DNA from: Ilyomonas sp964249755
Lineage (GTDB): Bacteria > Bacteroidota > Bacteroidia > Chitinophagales > Chitinophagaceae
Reading direction: 5' to 3'
Length of the DNA: 64,000 nucleotides
Assembly: GCA_964249755.1 (NCBI GenBank)
Contig: CAXUDB010000002.1
Location: 496,001 to 560,000 of the forward strand
In this document: one piece after another, positions 1 to 8,016 of the stretch
Layout of the letters: each line of letters begins with the position of its first letter
How positions within the stretch are numbered: the stretch's first letter is position 1
Notes under the pieces: generated by a model
The model's database searches: none
What the model saw: only the letters and a program-made list of their open reading frames with translations
What the model was told of the DNA's origin: nothing
Position numbers and translations under genes: made by a program

Positions 1-1536
1 GGTAGCTGGGGTTATTCGCATCTCTCGTTTTCTTTGTTTGATGACAAGCAAAAGATACCTGATGGCAGCCGCGATTCCCTTTCGGGACGTTTCACCAAAC
101 AAGTAACGGAAGAAGATACGTTTCGACCTATTGTTTCAGATGGCGAATTGCAGTCTTACGATATTAGCGGCACCTATCAGCATGTTCAGCATTACCGGTT
201 GTATAGCAATAGCAGCTTCATCTTAGGCAGCAGCCGTTTGGCAATCAACCTGGCGTATCAAAACAGCCATCGCCGCGAGTTCTCGCACCCTGAAGCACTC
301 GATGTATCAGGGCTTGATCTGAACCTGCATACCTACAACTATGATGTGAAATATTACTTCCCCGAAAAGAACAACTGGAACCTCTCTGCCGGTGTTAACG
401 GTATGTATCAAACCAATGATGTAACAAAGGGAACTAACTTTATTATTCCCTCATATCATCAGTTTGATGTAGGTCCTTTTTTCTATGCCAAAAAGACGAT
501 TGACAAGTGGGATATTGCAGGTGGTGTTCGTTACGACTTTCGCGATTTTGACAACAAAGCTTTGTATGTGGCTACTGATGATGCTACCGGTTTTGATAAA
601 GCATCCTATCAGCCTTTTTCGCCTTCCGATGCACCCGCTTTTGCCGCATATCGTCATACCTATTCCGGTGCTTCGGGCAGTGTTGGATTTACCTACAATG
701 CCAACGACCATCTTACCTTTAAAGGCAATGTAGCAAGGGGCTTCAGAGCGCCGAATATTTCTGAAATTTCTGCCGACGGTGTACATCCCGGCACGAACAT
801 TTACCAGATAGGCAGCACTGCTTTCAAGCCGGAATTTAGCCTGCAGGAAGACCTTGGCTTTGTTTATACATCACGCTTTGTAGTAGTGAACCTGAGTGTG
901 TTTAACAACAACATCAGCCATTATATTTTCAACCAAAAATTAGTAACCAGCAGTGGGGAAGATTCTGTGATTGTAGAAGGCAACCAAACCTTCCAGTTTC
1001 AGCAGGGCAAAGCACAGTTGTGGGGCGGCGAAATGAATGTTGATTTCCACATCATCAAACAACTTCATTTTGAAAACAGTTTTTCTGCCGTGTGGGGCGA
1101 TAACGAAGCTACCGGTAGCGTAAAAGTCAACGACAGCTCGCGCTATCTTCCTTTTATTCCGCCGTTTCATGGCGTATCGGAACTGCGCTACGATTTTGCT
1201 TCTAGAGCGCATCATCTTGTTAATGGTTTTATTAAAGCGCAACTGGTGTATTATGCGAAACAAAACCGCGTTTACCTAACCGATAATACAGAAACACCTA
1301 CGGCAGGTTATGCCTTGTTTAATGCCGGTGCAGGCTGCGGCTTTACCAACCACAAAGGCAAAACATTGTTCAATCTCTATGTGATGGGCGATAATCTTTT
1401 TAATGCCTCTTACTACGATCATCTCAGTCGTCTCAAATATTTTACTTCTGCTTACGACCCGACCTTGGGCATTCACAACATGGGCAGAAATATAAGTTTC
1501 AAGATAGATGTGCCATTGAGTTTTGATATGAAGTAA
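1..1536 (+). CDS. TonB-dependent receptor, C-terminal part (5' end outside window)
   Basis: The reading frame is open from base 1 and continues upstream of the window, so only the last 511 or so residues are present. The protein is rich in alternating aromatic and polar residues typical of outer-membrane beta strands. It carries the tracts FKGNVARGFRAPNISE and FNLYVMGDNLFNASYYDHLSR, which are hallmarks of the late barrel strands of TonB-dependent receptors. Such receptors import iron-siderophores, vitamin B12 or glycans using TonB energy. The plug domain and TonB box lie outside the window, so the substrate cannot be inferred. An in-frame TTG at 34 is not a real start because homologous-looking barrel sequence (GSWGYSHLSFSLFDD) precedes it. 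A strong hairpin lies downstream at 1687-1746. Confidence 0.9.
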   Translation, partial: GSWGYSHLSFSLFDDKQKIPDGSRDSLSGRFTKQVTEEDTFRPIVSDGELQSYDISGTYQHVQHYRLYSNSSFILGSSRLAINLAYQNSHRREFSHPEALDVSGLDLNLHTYNYDVKYYFPEKNNWNLSAGVNGMYQTNDVTKGTNFIIPSYHQFDVGPFFYAKKTIDKWDIAGGVRYDFRDFDNKALYVATDDATGFDKASYQPFSPSDAPAFAAYRHTYSGASGSVGFTYNANDHLTFKGNVARGFRAPNISEISADGVHPGTNIYQIGSTAFKPEFSLQEDLGFVYTSRFVVVNLSVFNNNISHYIFNQKLVTSSGEDSVIVEGNQTFQFQQGKAQLWGGEMNVDFHIIKQLHFENSFSAVWGDNEATGSVKVNDSSRYLPFIPPFHGVSELRYDFASRAHHLVNGFIKAQLVYYAKQNRVYLTDNTETPTAGYALFNAGAGCGFTNHKGKTLFNLYVMGDNLFNASYYDHLSRLKYFTSAYDPTLGIHNMGRNISFKIDVPLSFDMK

Positions 1537-1566
1537 GTGTTAGAAGAATACAGAACCTCTGCAAAC

Positions 1567-1692
1567 CGTCATTGCGATGAACGAAGTAATCTGTGGATTG
1601 TACTTGCTGCTGTTAGTTTAATGCAAGCCGGTTCGCGATTAACTGACAGCACTGTAAGCCTGCCACAGATTGCTTCGTGCCTTGCAATAACG
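1567..1692. repeat. Imperfect long inverted repeat flanking a short spacer
   Basis: The left arm (1567-1596, starting CGTCATTGCGATGAACGAAG) is the reverse complement of the right arm (1663-1692, CCACAGATTGCTTCGTGCCT...) at 25 of 30 positions, counted by eye. The 66-bp spacer codes for nothing obvious. From memory, the CGTCATTGCGA..GAACGAAG..AATCTG motif resembles an interspersed intergenic repeat seen in many Bacteroidota genomes. It carries no transposase. Confidence 0.7.
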
Positions 1693-1746
1693 GAAAACAA
1701 ACAGCCATCGCGTTTCTATGTGTGATGGCTGTTTGTTTTCCGTTAT
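1687..1746 (+). terminator. Perfect 23-bp hairpin, probable terminator of the TonB receptor gene
   Basis: Bases 1687-1709 and 1724-1746 are perfect reverse complements of 23 bp around a 14-base loop. The core is GGAAAACAAACAGCCATC pairing with GATGGCTGTTTGTTTTCC. The right arm is T-rich, so the structure could end transcription leaving the receptor gene. Its left end overlaps the larger inverted repeat by a few bases. Confidence 0.75.
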
Positions 1747-2172
1747 ACCCCACACTACCCGCCGGTATGAAAAGACTTTCTTTTCTTCTTCCTGGTTGTG
1801 CTTTGTTTACCACAATACAATTGATGTTCATCAACATGAGTATTGTGTAGATAAACAGAACTTTATAATTGATAAATACGAGCTTTAAGAAGATGAACAG
1901 AGCTTTGTGGTTGAAGAACTAAAAATGACTGATTAAAAAGATAGAGTGGCGGTTGTGAATCGCCTGACACAGGTTTACAACGCGAATTCTGGGCAGGTTT
2001 GCACTGGGCAGTGGAGACAGGAAGCGGGCAGCGTTTATATCATAACTGAAGTTGTCGCATTATAAAAATAATACGGCTGTTCGCAGAACAGAGTATATTT
2101 GGTTGGAATTCAAACTCATCACACAGGAAAACGTACTATTTTCTTTCATTCTTTTACCCCCTCCCTTCTGCA
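1747..2172. other. Intergenic region upstream of the histidine kinase
   Basis: This gap of about 425 bp is AT-rich. I see no supported open reading frame, RNA gene or repeat in it. It presumably holds the promoter of the histidine kinase, but no exact TAnnTTTG element near the start codon stood out. Confidence 0.4.
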
Positions 2173-3375
2173 ATGATAAATCTAAAAGCCACCGAAGCAG
2201 GAAGAGTTCGTGATTTAAAAAAAGCACTGGCTTTTGCCAACGGTATTATCAATACGGTTCGCGAACCGCTGGTGGTACTTTACCCTGAGCTAACGATTCA
2301 CAGCGTGAACAAAGCCTTTTATAGAACGTTTAAAACAGACCCTAAAGAAACTATCGGCAGGCATCTGTACGATCTTGGCAACGGGCAATGGAATATTCCG
2401 CAGTTAAAAAAGATGTTAGCGCAAGTATTTATCTCGAAAAGATCGTTTCATGATTTTGAAGTAGAGCATAAGTTTGATGACATTGGGAACAAAACCATGC
2501 TGCTGAACGGGCGTAAAATTCCGATTCTTCATTTGAATGATCCGATGACACTGCTGGCAATAGAAGATGTGACCGAAAAGCGGGAATTGGAAAAAAAAGT
2601 AGAGAGCGAAACCTTTGTTGCCAGTGAAAACAAACGGCTGATTGAGCTGGCGAAACAAAAAGATGATTTCTTTTCCCTCACATCGCACGAGCTGAAAACA
2701 CCTGTTACCATCATTAAAGTCTTTATCAACCTGCTGCAGGCAAAGTTTGAGAGCATAGGAGAAAACGATACGCTGTTTATGTTTACAAAAATGAATGAGC
2801 AGGTAAACAAGCTCACGCACCGGGTTGCCGATCTGCTGGATGCTTCAAAAATGGAAAGCGGAAAACTTAAGTACGATCTCACGCATTTTAATTTTAATGA
2901 CCTGGTAAAAGAAGTGGCAAATGAAATGCAACTTATCACACAACGGCATGTGATAAAAGTGGCGCTTGTAAAAAAAAGGGTGATTGTGTTTGCCGACAAG
3001 GAACGGATAGAACAGGCGATCATAAATATACTTTCCAATGCCATTAAATACTCTCCCAAGGCTAAAGAAATTAAGGTGACTACTACCAGCACCGCAACAG
3101 ATGTGATGCTGAGTATAAAAGACTTTGGCATCGGGTTGCCGGCAAAAGATCAAAACAAGGTATTCGAGAAATTTTTCCGTGTGAGCGGGAAGGCAGAAAA
3201 TACGTTCCCGGGCTTGGGTTTGGGATTGTTTATCGCTTCTGAAATTATTACCCGGCACAAGGGCAATCTTTCTGTAAAAAGCAAGAAAGGAGTAGGTTCT
3301 ACCTTTACGTTTACCTTGCCTGCTGCTATTACCGATATTGAAACTGAGAAACGAATACCGCTAAAGGTAAACTAG
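2173..3375 (+). CDS. PAS-domain sensor histidine kinase
   Basis: This 400-residue protein looks cytosolic, with no membrane segment. An N-terminal PAS domain spans roughly residues 15-135; the tract VREPLVVL, then NKAFYRTF and LYDLGNGQWNIPQL, is typical of PAS domains in CheB/CheR-like hybrid kinases. A short coiled linker follows, then HisKA with the H-box SHELKTPVT (phospho-acceptor His172). The HATPase domain shows an N-box (NILSNAIKYSP, around 285-295), a G1 box (DFGIGLP, 317-323), an F-box (FEKFFRV) and a G2 box (GLGLGLFIA, 347-355). All catalytic boxes look intact. The PAS fold suggests sensing of a small ligand or redox state, which is unknown. No response regulator is adjacent, so this is an orphan kinase here. 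Confidence 0.9.
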   Translation: MINLKATEAGRVRDLKKALAFANGIINTVREPLVVLYPELTIHSVNKAFYRTFKTDPKETIGRHLYDLGNGQWNIPQLKKMLAQVFISKRSFHDFEVEHKFDDIGNKTMLLNGRKIPILHLNDPMTLLAIEDVTEKRELEKKVESETFVASENKRLIELAKQKDDFFSLTSHELKTPVTIIKVFINLLQAKFESIGENDTLFMFTKMNEQVNKLTHRVADLLDASKMESGKLKYDLTHFNFNDLVKEVANEMQLITQRHVIKVALVKKRVIVFADKERIEQAIINILSNAIKYSPKAKEIKVTTTSTATDVMLSIKDFGIGLPAKDQNKVFEKFFRVSGKAENTFPGLGLGLFIASEIITRHKGNLSVKSKKGVGSTFTFTLPAAITDIETEKRIPLKVN

Positions 3376-3459
3376 CAACCGAGCATTCACTTCGTTCGTC
3401 TTCTTATTCCTGCTACTTTAAAAATCGCTTGGTAAGATTGTTGCGTTTTTTATCTCACT

Positions 3460-4122
3460 ATGAAGAAGCCTTACGACATCTCTGCCATGCTGCAGCGAAT
3501 AGAAAAAGCGGTGGCGCAATACCCCAAAGCCGCCATGTTTCAGTTGTATGAAGAAGGATTTTCTTCTGTATTTGAACAGCTTGTTTCCTGCATTATTTCT
3601 ATCCGCACGTTAGATGAGGTAACCATTCCTGTTTCGCATCGTTTATTTGCCAAAGCCAGAACGCCTAAAGATGTTGCCGCATTAGGTAAAGAAGAATTGG
3701 CTGAGCTGATAAATGGAACAACGTTCGCATATAACAAAGTGAATACGATTCTGACTATTGCAAAAGAAGCTGAAGAAAGATATGGGGGCAACCTGCCAGC
3801 CGATTATAATGTGCTTACCGGCTTTTCTGGTGTGGGTCCTAAATGTGCCAACCTTGCGCTGGGTGTAGCAACGGGTTCGGCAGCCATTTCAGTAGATATT
3901 CATGTGCACCGTGTAGTAAACCGCTGGGGTTTTATTCAAATGTCATCGCCCGAACAAACCATGCTGGCGCTGGAACAGAAAGTGGATAAAGAAAAATGGA
4001 TTGATATCAACCGTTTGCTGATGCCGTTTGGAAAACACATTTGCACGGGTCGTGCGCCGCATTGTTCTACCTGCGTGGTGTTGGAATATTGCCGGCAAGT
4101 CGGCGTTACTTCACACCGCTGA
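3460..4122 (+). CDS. nth: Endonuclease III-type DNA glycosylase/AP lyase
   Basis: A 220-residue HhH-GPD protein for base-excision repair, removing oxidised pyrimidines and cleaving the abasic site. The helix-hairpin-helix reads LTGFSGVGPKCANLAL, with the catalytic lysine at Lys128; the catalytic aspartate is Asp146 in SVDIHVHRV. The 4Fe-4S loop is complete, with Cys195, Cys202, Cys205 and Cys211 in C-x6-C-x2-C-x5-C spacing. The substrate-pocket region reads SIRTLDEVT where E. coli Nth has SAQATD, so substrate preference may differ from the classic enzyme. Length matches the family (E. coli about 211). It converges on the ostA-like gene with a single base between the stop codons. Confidence 0.88.
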   Translation: MKKPYDISAMLQRIEKAVAQYPKAAMFQLYEEGFSSVFEQLVSCIISIRTLDEVTIPVSHRLFAKARTPKDVAALGKEELAELINGTTFAYNKVNTILTIAKEAEERYGGNLPADYNVLTGFSGVGPKCANLALGVATGSAAISVDIHVHRVVNRWGFIQMSSPEQTMLALEQKVDKEKWIDINRLLMPFGKHICTGRAPHCSTCVVLEYCRQVGVTSHR

Positions 4123-4123
4123 A

Positions 4124-5749
4124 TCAATTCCCGAACAACTCTTCACGGCTCTTCGGCCGCTTATCGCTCTGCCAGGTAAATCCTCGCAGTTTCAGTTCAT
4201 CATGGTTCACCTGTTGCATTGGGTAAAACGTGCCTTTCAGGTTGTATAAACGCGATACTTTTTCGGGCTTCTGGTCTTTAAAATAAGTGTCAATTACATC
4301 GCAGCTTGATTTGTCAACACCAATAAATTTCTTGTCATCATCCTGCGTATAATACACCGCTTCGGCATTGCCTTGGCTATGAATAAAATTGATGTGACCA
4401 TCTTCAAAAAAACCGTTGATGATGCGTCCTTTTACCTGGTTGAAAAACGGCGTGCTGTCCACATCGGAAATGGTCAGTGCGTTCTCAAACACATTCACGC
4501 GCTCGGGTTTCTTGTTCTTCGTAAACAAGTAAATGGTATCGCCGGTTATCTGGCTGTTGTTTGCCCAAACAATCGGGTTTTTTAGCAGGCGAAATACCGA
4601 ATCCATAGCAGAATAAAACAGGCTGTCCCCCGTTGCCTGTAGCGAATCGGAAAAGATGCGAACATGATAGTAAGCTTCTATATAACGATCTTTCGAACTG
4701 TCTGTTTTGGAAATAGGAATACTGTCGAGCGGCGGCATTGAATCCCGCACAGAAGGCACGCTGCGCAAGCCTTTCAGCGAAGACAGCTTGGCGGTGAATA
4801 AAGTATCGGCAGCCAAAAAAAGCGAGTCGTTGTTTTGTTTAAACATCATTACGGGATGTTCGGTTGCCAGCACCACGCTCGTTTTTTTATTACCCTTAAC
4901 GTTGTTGGCAAACAGGGCGTAGCCACCTGCTGTATCTCGGTAAATTACATTGCCCTGCGCTTCAAAGTTGCCGGATGAATCTTCAGTAGCGGTCCTGTCG
5001 GCAATGAGTATAGAAGTGCTGTCCTGAATAATAGGACGCTCGCCGAAATAAGATTGCTTGGTGGTGAGGTTGTAGTAACCGTTTGAGGTATGAATAACGC
5101 GTTTGCCGCTCACGATTTTAGTTGGCACCGTGAAGGTGGCAATGTTGCTGTAAGTATTGTAAAGCAATGTATCGGTCGTCACATGATAATCCGGGTTGAC
5201 GAGCACCACATGTTTCTTGAACGAGGCATCTCGTGTTTGTCCGTAATAAAAGCCTTCGTCGCTGGTTAAGGTTGTAGGGCCGTTCACCAATATGCCGCCA
5301 TTTCTGTAGATGCCGATTTTTGTTTGCGTGTTATAGTCGAGCTCGGGTGTGGTTAAGGTTCCTTTGCCATCGGTAAGACGAACATTTTTTCGCAGATAAG
5401 CCGTTTTTTCATTGCCGATATAACGGAGATAATCAGCGTATGTGTGTACGCTGTCTGCATTGTTGATGTGCACATGGCCAAAGGCTTCCAGCGTATTGAT
5501 ACGTTCGTTTAATATCGCGCTGTCGCAATAAAACGTGGTATTTTGCTGCTTTACAATTACGTGGCCCGACAGCACTTTAAAGCTCGTGGTATCATTCACC
5601 TTTCGAAAGGTGAGCGTATCAGCGCCCACTACATTAATCTGTTTGCTGTTTGGGTCGGTGCTGCTTTGCGCTGAGACTGTAATGGCTACAAAGCCTACAA
5701 AAAATAGAAGTAGAAAAAATTTTTTAGCTATACCGTCATTTCGCATCAT
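4124..5749 (-). CDS. OstA-like (LptA family) periplasmic protein
   Basis: This 541-residue protein has an N-terminal signal peptide (KKFFLLLFFVGFVAITVSAQ). The first half repeats the beta-jellyroll pattern of OstA/LptA proteins, for example SGHVIVKQQNTTFYCDSAIL, followed by further strands of the type YADYLRYIGNEKTAYLRKNV. LptA forms the periplasmic bridge carrying lipopolysaccharide from the inner membrane to LptD. Bacteroidota commonly have large OstA-like versions of this length, against about 185 residues in E. coli. The gene starts 3 bases after the MCE gene on the same strand, so the two are likely co-transcribed. LptD is encoded about 2.3 kb further upstream on the same strand. The extra C-terminal region is of unknown function. 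Confidence 0.82.
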   Translation of the reverse strand: MMRNDGIAKKFFLLLFFVGFVAITVSAQSSTDPNSKQINVVGADTLTFRKVNDTTSFKVLSGHVIVKQQNTTFYCDSAILNERINTLEAFGHVHINNADSVHTYADYLRYIGNEKTAYLRKNVRLTDGKGTLTTPELDYNTQTKIGIYRNGGILVNGPTTLTSDEGFYYGQTRDASFKKHVVLVNPDYHVTTDTLLYNTYSNIATFTVPTKIVSGKRVIHTSNGYYNLTTKQSYFGERPIIQDSTSILIADRTATEDSSGNFEAQGNVIYRDTAGGYALFANNVKGNKKTSVVLATEHPVMMFKQNNDSLFLAADTLFTAKLSSLKGLRSVPSVRDSMPPLDSIPISKTDSSKDRYIEAYYHVRIFSDSLQATGDSLFYSAMDSVFRLLKNPIVWANNSQITGDTIYLFTKNKKPERVNVFENALTISDVDSTPFFNQVKGRIINGFFEDGHINFIHSQGNAEAVYYTQDDDKKFIGVDKSSCDVIDTYFKDQKPEKVSRLYNLKGTFYPMQQVNHDELKLRGFTWQSDKRPKSREELFGN

Positions 5750-5752
5750 CTG

Positions 5753-6799
5753 CTATGGTTGAACAACAAGAATGGTATCCTTAGCAGCGATAAGCGTATC
5801 CGGTTTTGAGGTTTCAGATAAGGGTTTCGTAATGTAGTTGCCTTTGTCTTTCTTGCCAAACACCGAGATGTTTACATATCGCTTCGGATGCACACGAAGG
5901 TCATCTGTTAGCGTATGCAAACTCACAACAGTCTTGTTTAAGTTGTTGTAAATTTCACGGTCGTAGAGCAGTGCGCCCACCGAGCCATTTGTGGAGTTTA
6001 TGGCAGTCATGGCACTATCGAGCTTGGCGGCAGCGCTTTTCAGTTGTCGCATTACGCTGTCTACATCAATGCTTGCGAGATGGCTTGTCAGGCTATCTAC
6101 GTGATTCAGCGTATTGGTAAGCGTTGCATTATTGTCAGCGAGATTGCTGGTAAAGCTTTTCAAATTGCCAAAAGTGGCTGCTAAAGAGCCCGATTCCGAA
6201 TTCAACAGACGGTCTATGGAAGCCGCTGTGGTTACCAAACTTGCGCTGGCGCTACTGAGATTGCCAATCACCGATTGCAGGTTGCCTTTCGTGCGTGGAT
6301 CTAAGATGGTATTGAAATTATTCAACAGCGAATCGAGGCTGCGCATGGTTACGGTAAGCTGGTCGGCAACGGGTGCGAGCTTATTGGTGAACTGGCTGAG
6401 CATACCCGGATTGTTCGCCGTTTTTAACGTATCGCCGATGTTGTAATATTTCGTGCTGTTACCTAGGTCTATCTCGATACTGGGAGAGCCAAGCGGATTA
6501 GAATTAATGGAGGCTACCGAATTGTTGGGTATATCATAAGCTTCCTTTAGCTTGATGGTAACGATAATATCCGTCACCGTTTTATTTCCGGATTCTACGT
6601 CTGATACACTTCCAATCTGGAAACCGTTTATGTAAACGGCATTCGAAACGGCAAGACCTTTTATATCGGCATACCGGGCATATAGGAAGTTGCCATTCTT
6701 AAATACGCTTTTTCCTTTCAGGAAGTTGAATCCCAAAATTAAAAGTGCAACTGCCACAATGGTAAGCGCGCCTATCTTGGTTTCGTTTGATATTTTCAT
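5753..6799 (-). CDS. MlaD/MCE family lipid transport protein
   Basis: A 348-residue protein with one N-terminal membrane anchor (IGALTIVAVALLILGFNFLKG, residues about 9-29). An MCE domain follows (YARYADIKGLAVSNAVYING, then VTIKLKEAYDIPNNSVASI), ending near residue 130. The remainder, up to about residue 310, is a long helical region rich in Ser, Asn and Leu, typical of MlaD-like substrate-binding proteins that form hexameric lipid channels with an MlaE/MlaF ABC transporter. No mlaE or mlaF is adjacent, although in related genomes they are often just upstream. Here the upstream neighbour is a 329-bp gap and then the EI24 gene. It is followed 3 bases later by the OstA-like gene, which links it to outer-membrane lipid homeostasis. 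Confidence 0.87.
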   Translation of the reverse strand: MKISNETKIGALTIVAVALLILGFNFLKGKSVFKNGNFLYARYADIKGLAVSNAVYINGFQIGSVSDVESGNKTVTDIIVTIKLKEAYDIPNNSVASINSNPLGSPSIEIDLGNSTKYYNIGDTLKTANNPGMLSQFTNKLAPVADQLTVTMRSLDSLLNNFNTILDPRTKGNLQSVIGNLSSASASLVTTAASIDRLLNSESGSLAATFGNLKSFTSNLADNNATLTNTLNHVDSLTSHLASIDVDSVMRQLKSAAAKLDSAMTAINSTNGSVGALLYDREIYNNLNKTVVSLHTLTDDLRVHPKRYVNISVFGKKDKGNYITKPLSETSKPDTLIAAKDTILVVQP

Positions 6800-6851
6800 C
6801 AGTGTGATTTTATTTCGGTGCTTTTCAGGAATTAAACAACTGTATAAGTGG

Positions 6852-6859
6852 CAAAAATA
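6852..6859 (-). promoter_or_regulatory. Candidate -7 element (TATTTTTG) for the mlaD-ostA pair
   Basis: The plus-strand CAAAAATA reads TATTTTTG on the minus strand, an exact fit to the Bacteroidota TAnnTTTG -7 consensus, about 53 bases before the mlaD ATG. No convincing -33 TTG was seen. The rest of the 6800-7128 gap is AT-rich and holds nothing else I can support. Confidence 0.45.
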
Positions 6860-7128
6860 GCCGTTATGGACTTAGCGATAAAATGATACCACGAAATTGT
6901 GATGGCGGACAACAAGGCAGTTTTAGAAAACAGGAGGTAATATGAAGTAAGTTATAAGGCGTAAGGTATAGAATACACAAAAGCTCTTTCAATTAAAGTA
7001 AAGGCTTCTGGTTCATAATGGCTGTTCTGTTGCTTGTATTTATCCTTATCCTCCTTATCCTATACATCTTCACTCATCTCAGTTCAGATTATCCCAAATA
7101 TCCGTGCACGCAGTCCGTATTACCCGTT

Positions 7129-7890
7129 CTAACCCTCATCTGCTACCTTAATCATACTCAACGTAGCTGCTATCACTGCATAAGCCGGCGCCAGCACCCA
7201 ACCTACAACTGGAAGAAGATGCATCATATAAAATACAATGCCGTTGCCGATGGCAAGCCCGCGGTGATGCCCGATAAAAAAAATGCTTTCCTGAGACGAC
7301 ATCCGCCGCCGTTCGCAGCTATAATCGAGCATGCTGAAACCATAATAATAACCCTCTACGAGCAAGGCAATTACTGGAGTTATCCATCCTGCCACAGGGA
7401 TGAACGACAGCAACAGCAGCGATACCAGATACACGGTTTGCCACAACGCATTGCGCAGCGCAATGACAATACCGCGCGCCACATCTTTCATTAGTTGTTT
7501 GGCGGTAAAAGGATAGTCGCGTTGATGAATGATGGATTCTGTTTTTTCGCTCAGGTAAGCAAATACCGGCGAGCCTAAAACGAGCCAGATGTATTTGAAC
7601 AAAGAAAAATAAAACAGCATGAGCACCAGCCAGAGAATAAATGTAGCAAAGGCAAAAATGAAATTAAGAATGCCGCCCTGGTGGCGGGCAATCCAGGCAT
7701 CAAGATGCGTAAGGGTAAACACCCATTGAATAAAATGACTGGCGCTTTCGCCAAACAAAACCATGCTTACAGCAAACAGCAATGCATAAATAAAACCGGG
7801 TATCAGTATCCATTTCCAAAGCTTGTGCTTGCGGATGAAGCGGTGCGCTTCGATATATGATTGAACGGAAATAATGATTTCTTTCAGCAA
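7129..7890 (-). CDS. EI24 (CysZ-like) integral membrane protein
   Basis: A 253-residue membrane protein with about four hydrophobic segments: WILIPGFIYALLFAVSMVLF (about 27-46), FIFAFATFILWLVLMLFYFSL (about 77-97), TVYLVSLLLLSFIPVAGWIT (about 152-171) and a C-terminal pair. The order of segments and the motif GYYYGFSMLDY fit the EI24/CysZ family (Pfam EI24). E. coli CysZ belongs to this family and imports sulfate, but most Bacteroidota members are uncharacterised, and no cysteine-biosynthesis genes are nearby. The start is a TTG at 7890; no in-frame ATG is near it, so the start is uncertain. Gaps on both sides suggest it is transcribed alone. Confidence 0.75.
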   Translation of the reverse strand: MLKEIIISVQSYIEAHRFIRKHKLWKWILIPGFIYALLFAVSMVLFGESASHFIQWVFTLTHLDAWIARHQGGILNFIFAFATFILWLVLMLFYFSLFKYIWLVLGSPVFAYLSEKTESIIHQRDYPFTAKQLMKDVARGIVIALRNALWQTVYLVSLLLLSFIPVAGWITPVIALLVEGYYYGFSMLDYSCERRRMSSQESIFFIGHHRGLAIGNGIVFYMMHLLPVVGWVLAPAYAVIAATLSMIKVADEG

Positions 7891-8016
7891 GACAGCGGTA
7901 ATTTAGAAGCTAAGATAGCCTGAATGCTTTCCTTGTTAACCACCATTGATAAAACAAACAGAAAGAAGAAAGGTTTGATGAGTATTAAATAAGGTTATAA
8001 AACCGGGCAGTTTAAC

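Noticed and set aside
1537..1725. 62-codon frame after the TonB receptor
   Set aside because: It is made of the inverted repeat and terminator hairpin, with no family features.
7018..7494. 158-codon plus-strand frame opposite the EI24 gene
   Set aside because: Mostly antisense to a membrane protein gene; the hydrophobic pattern belongs to the minus-strand gene.
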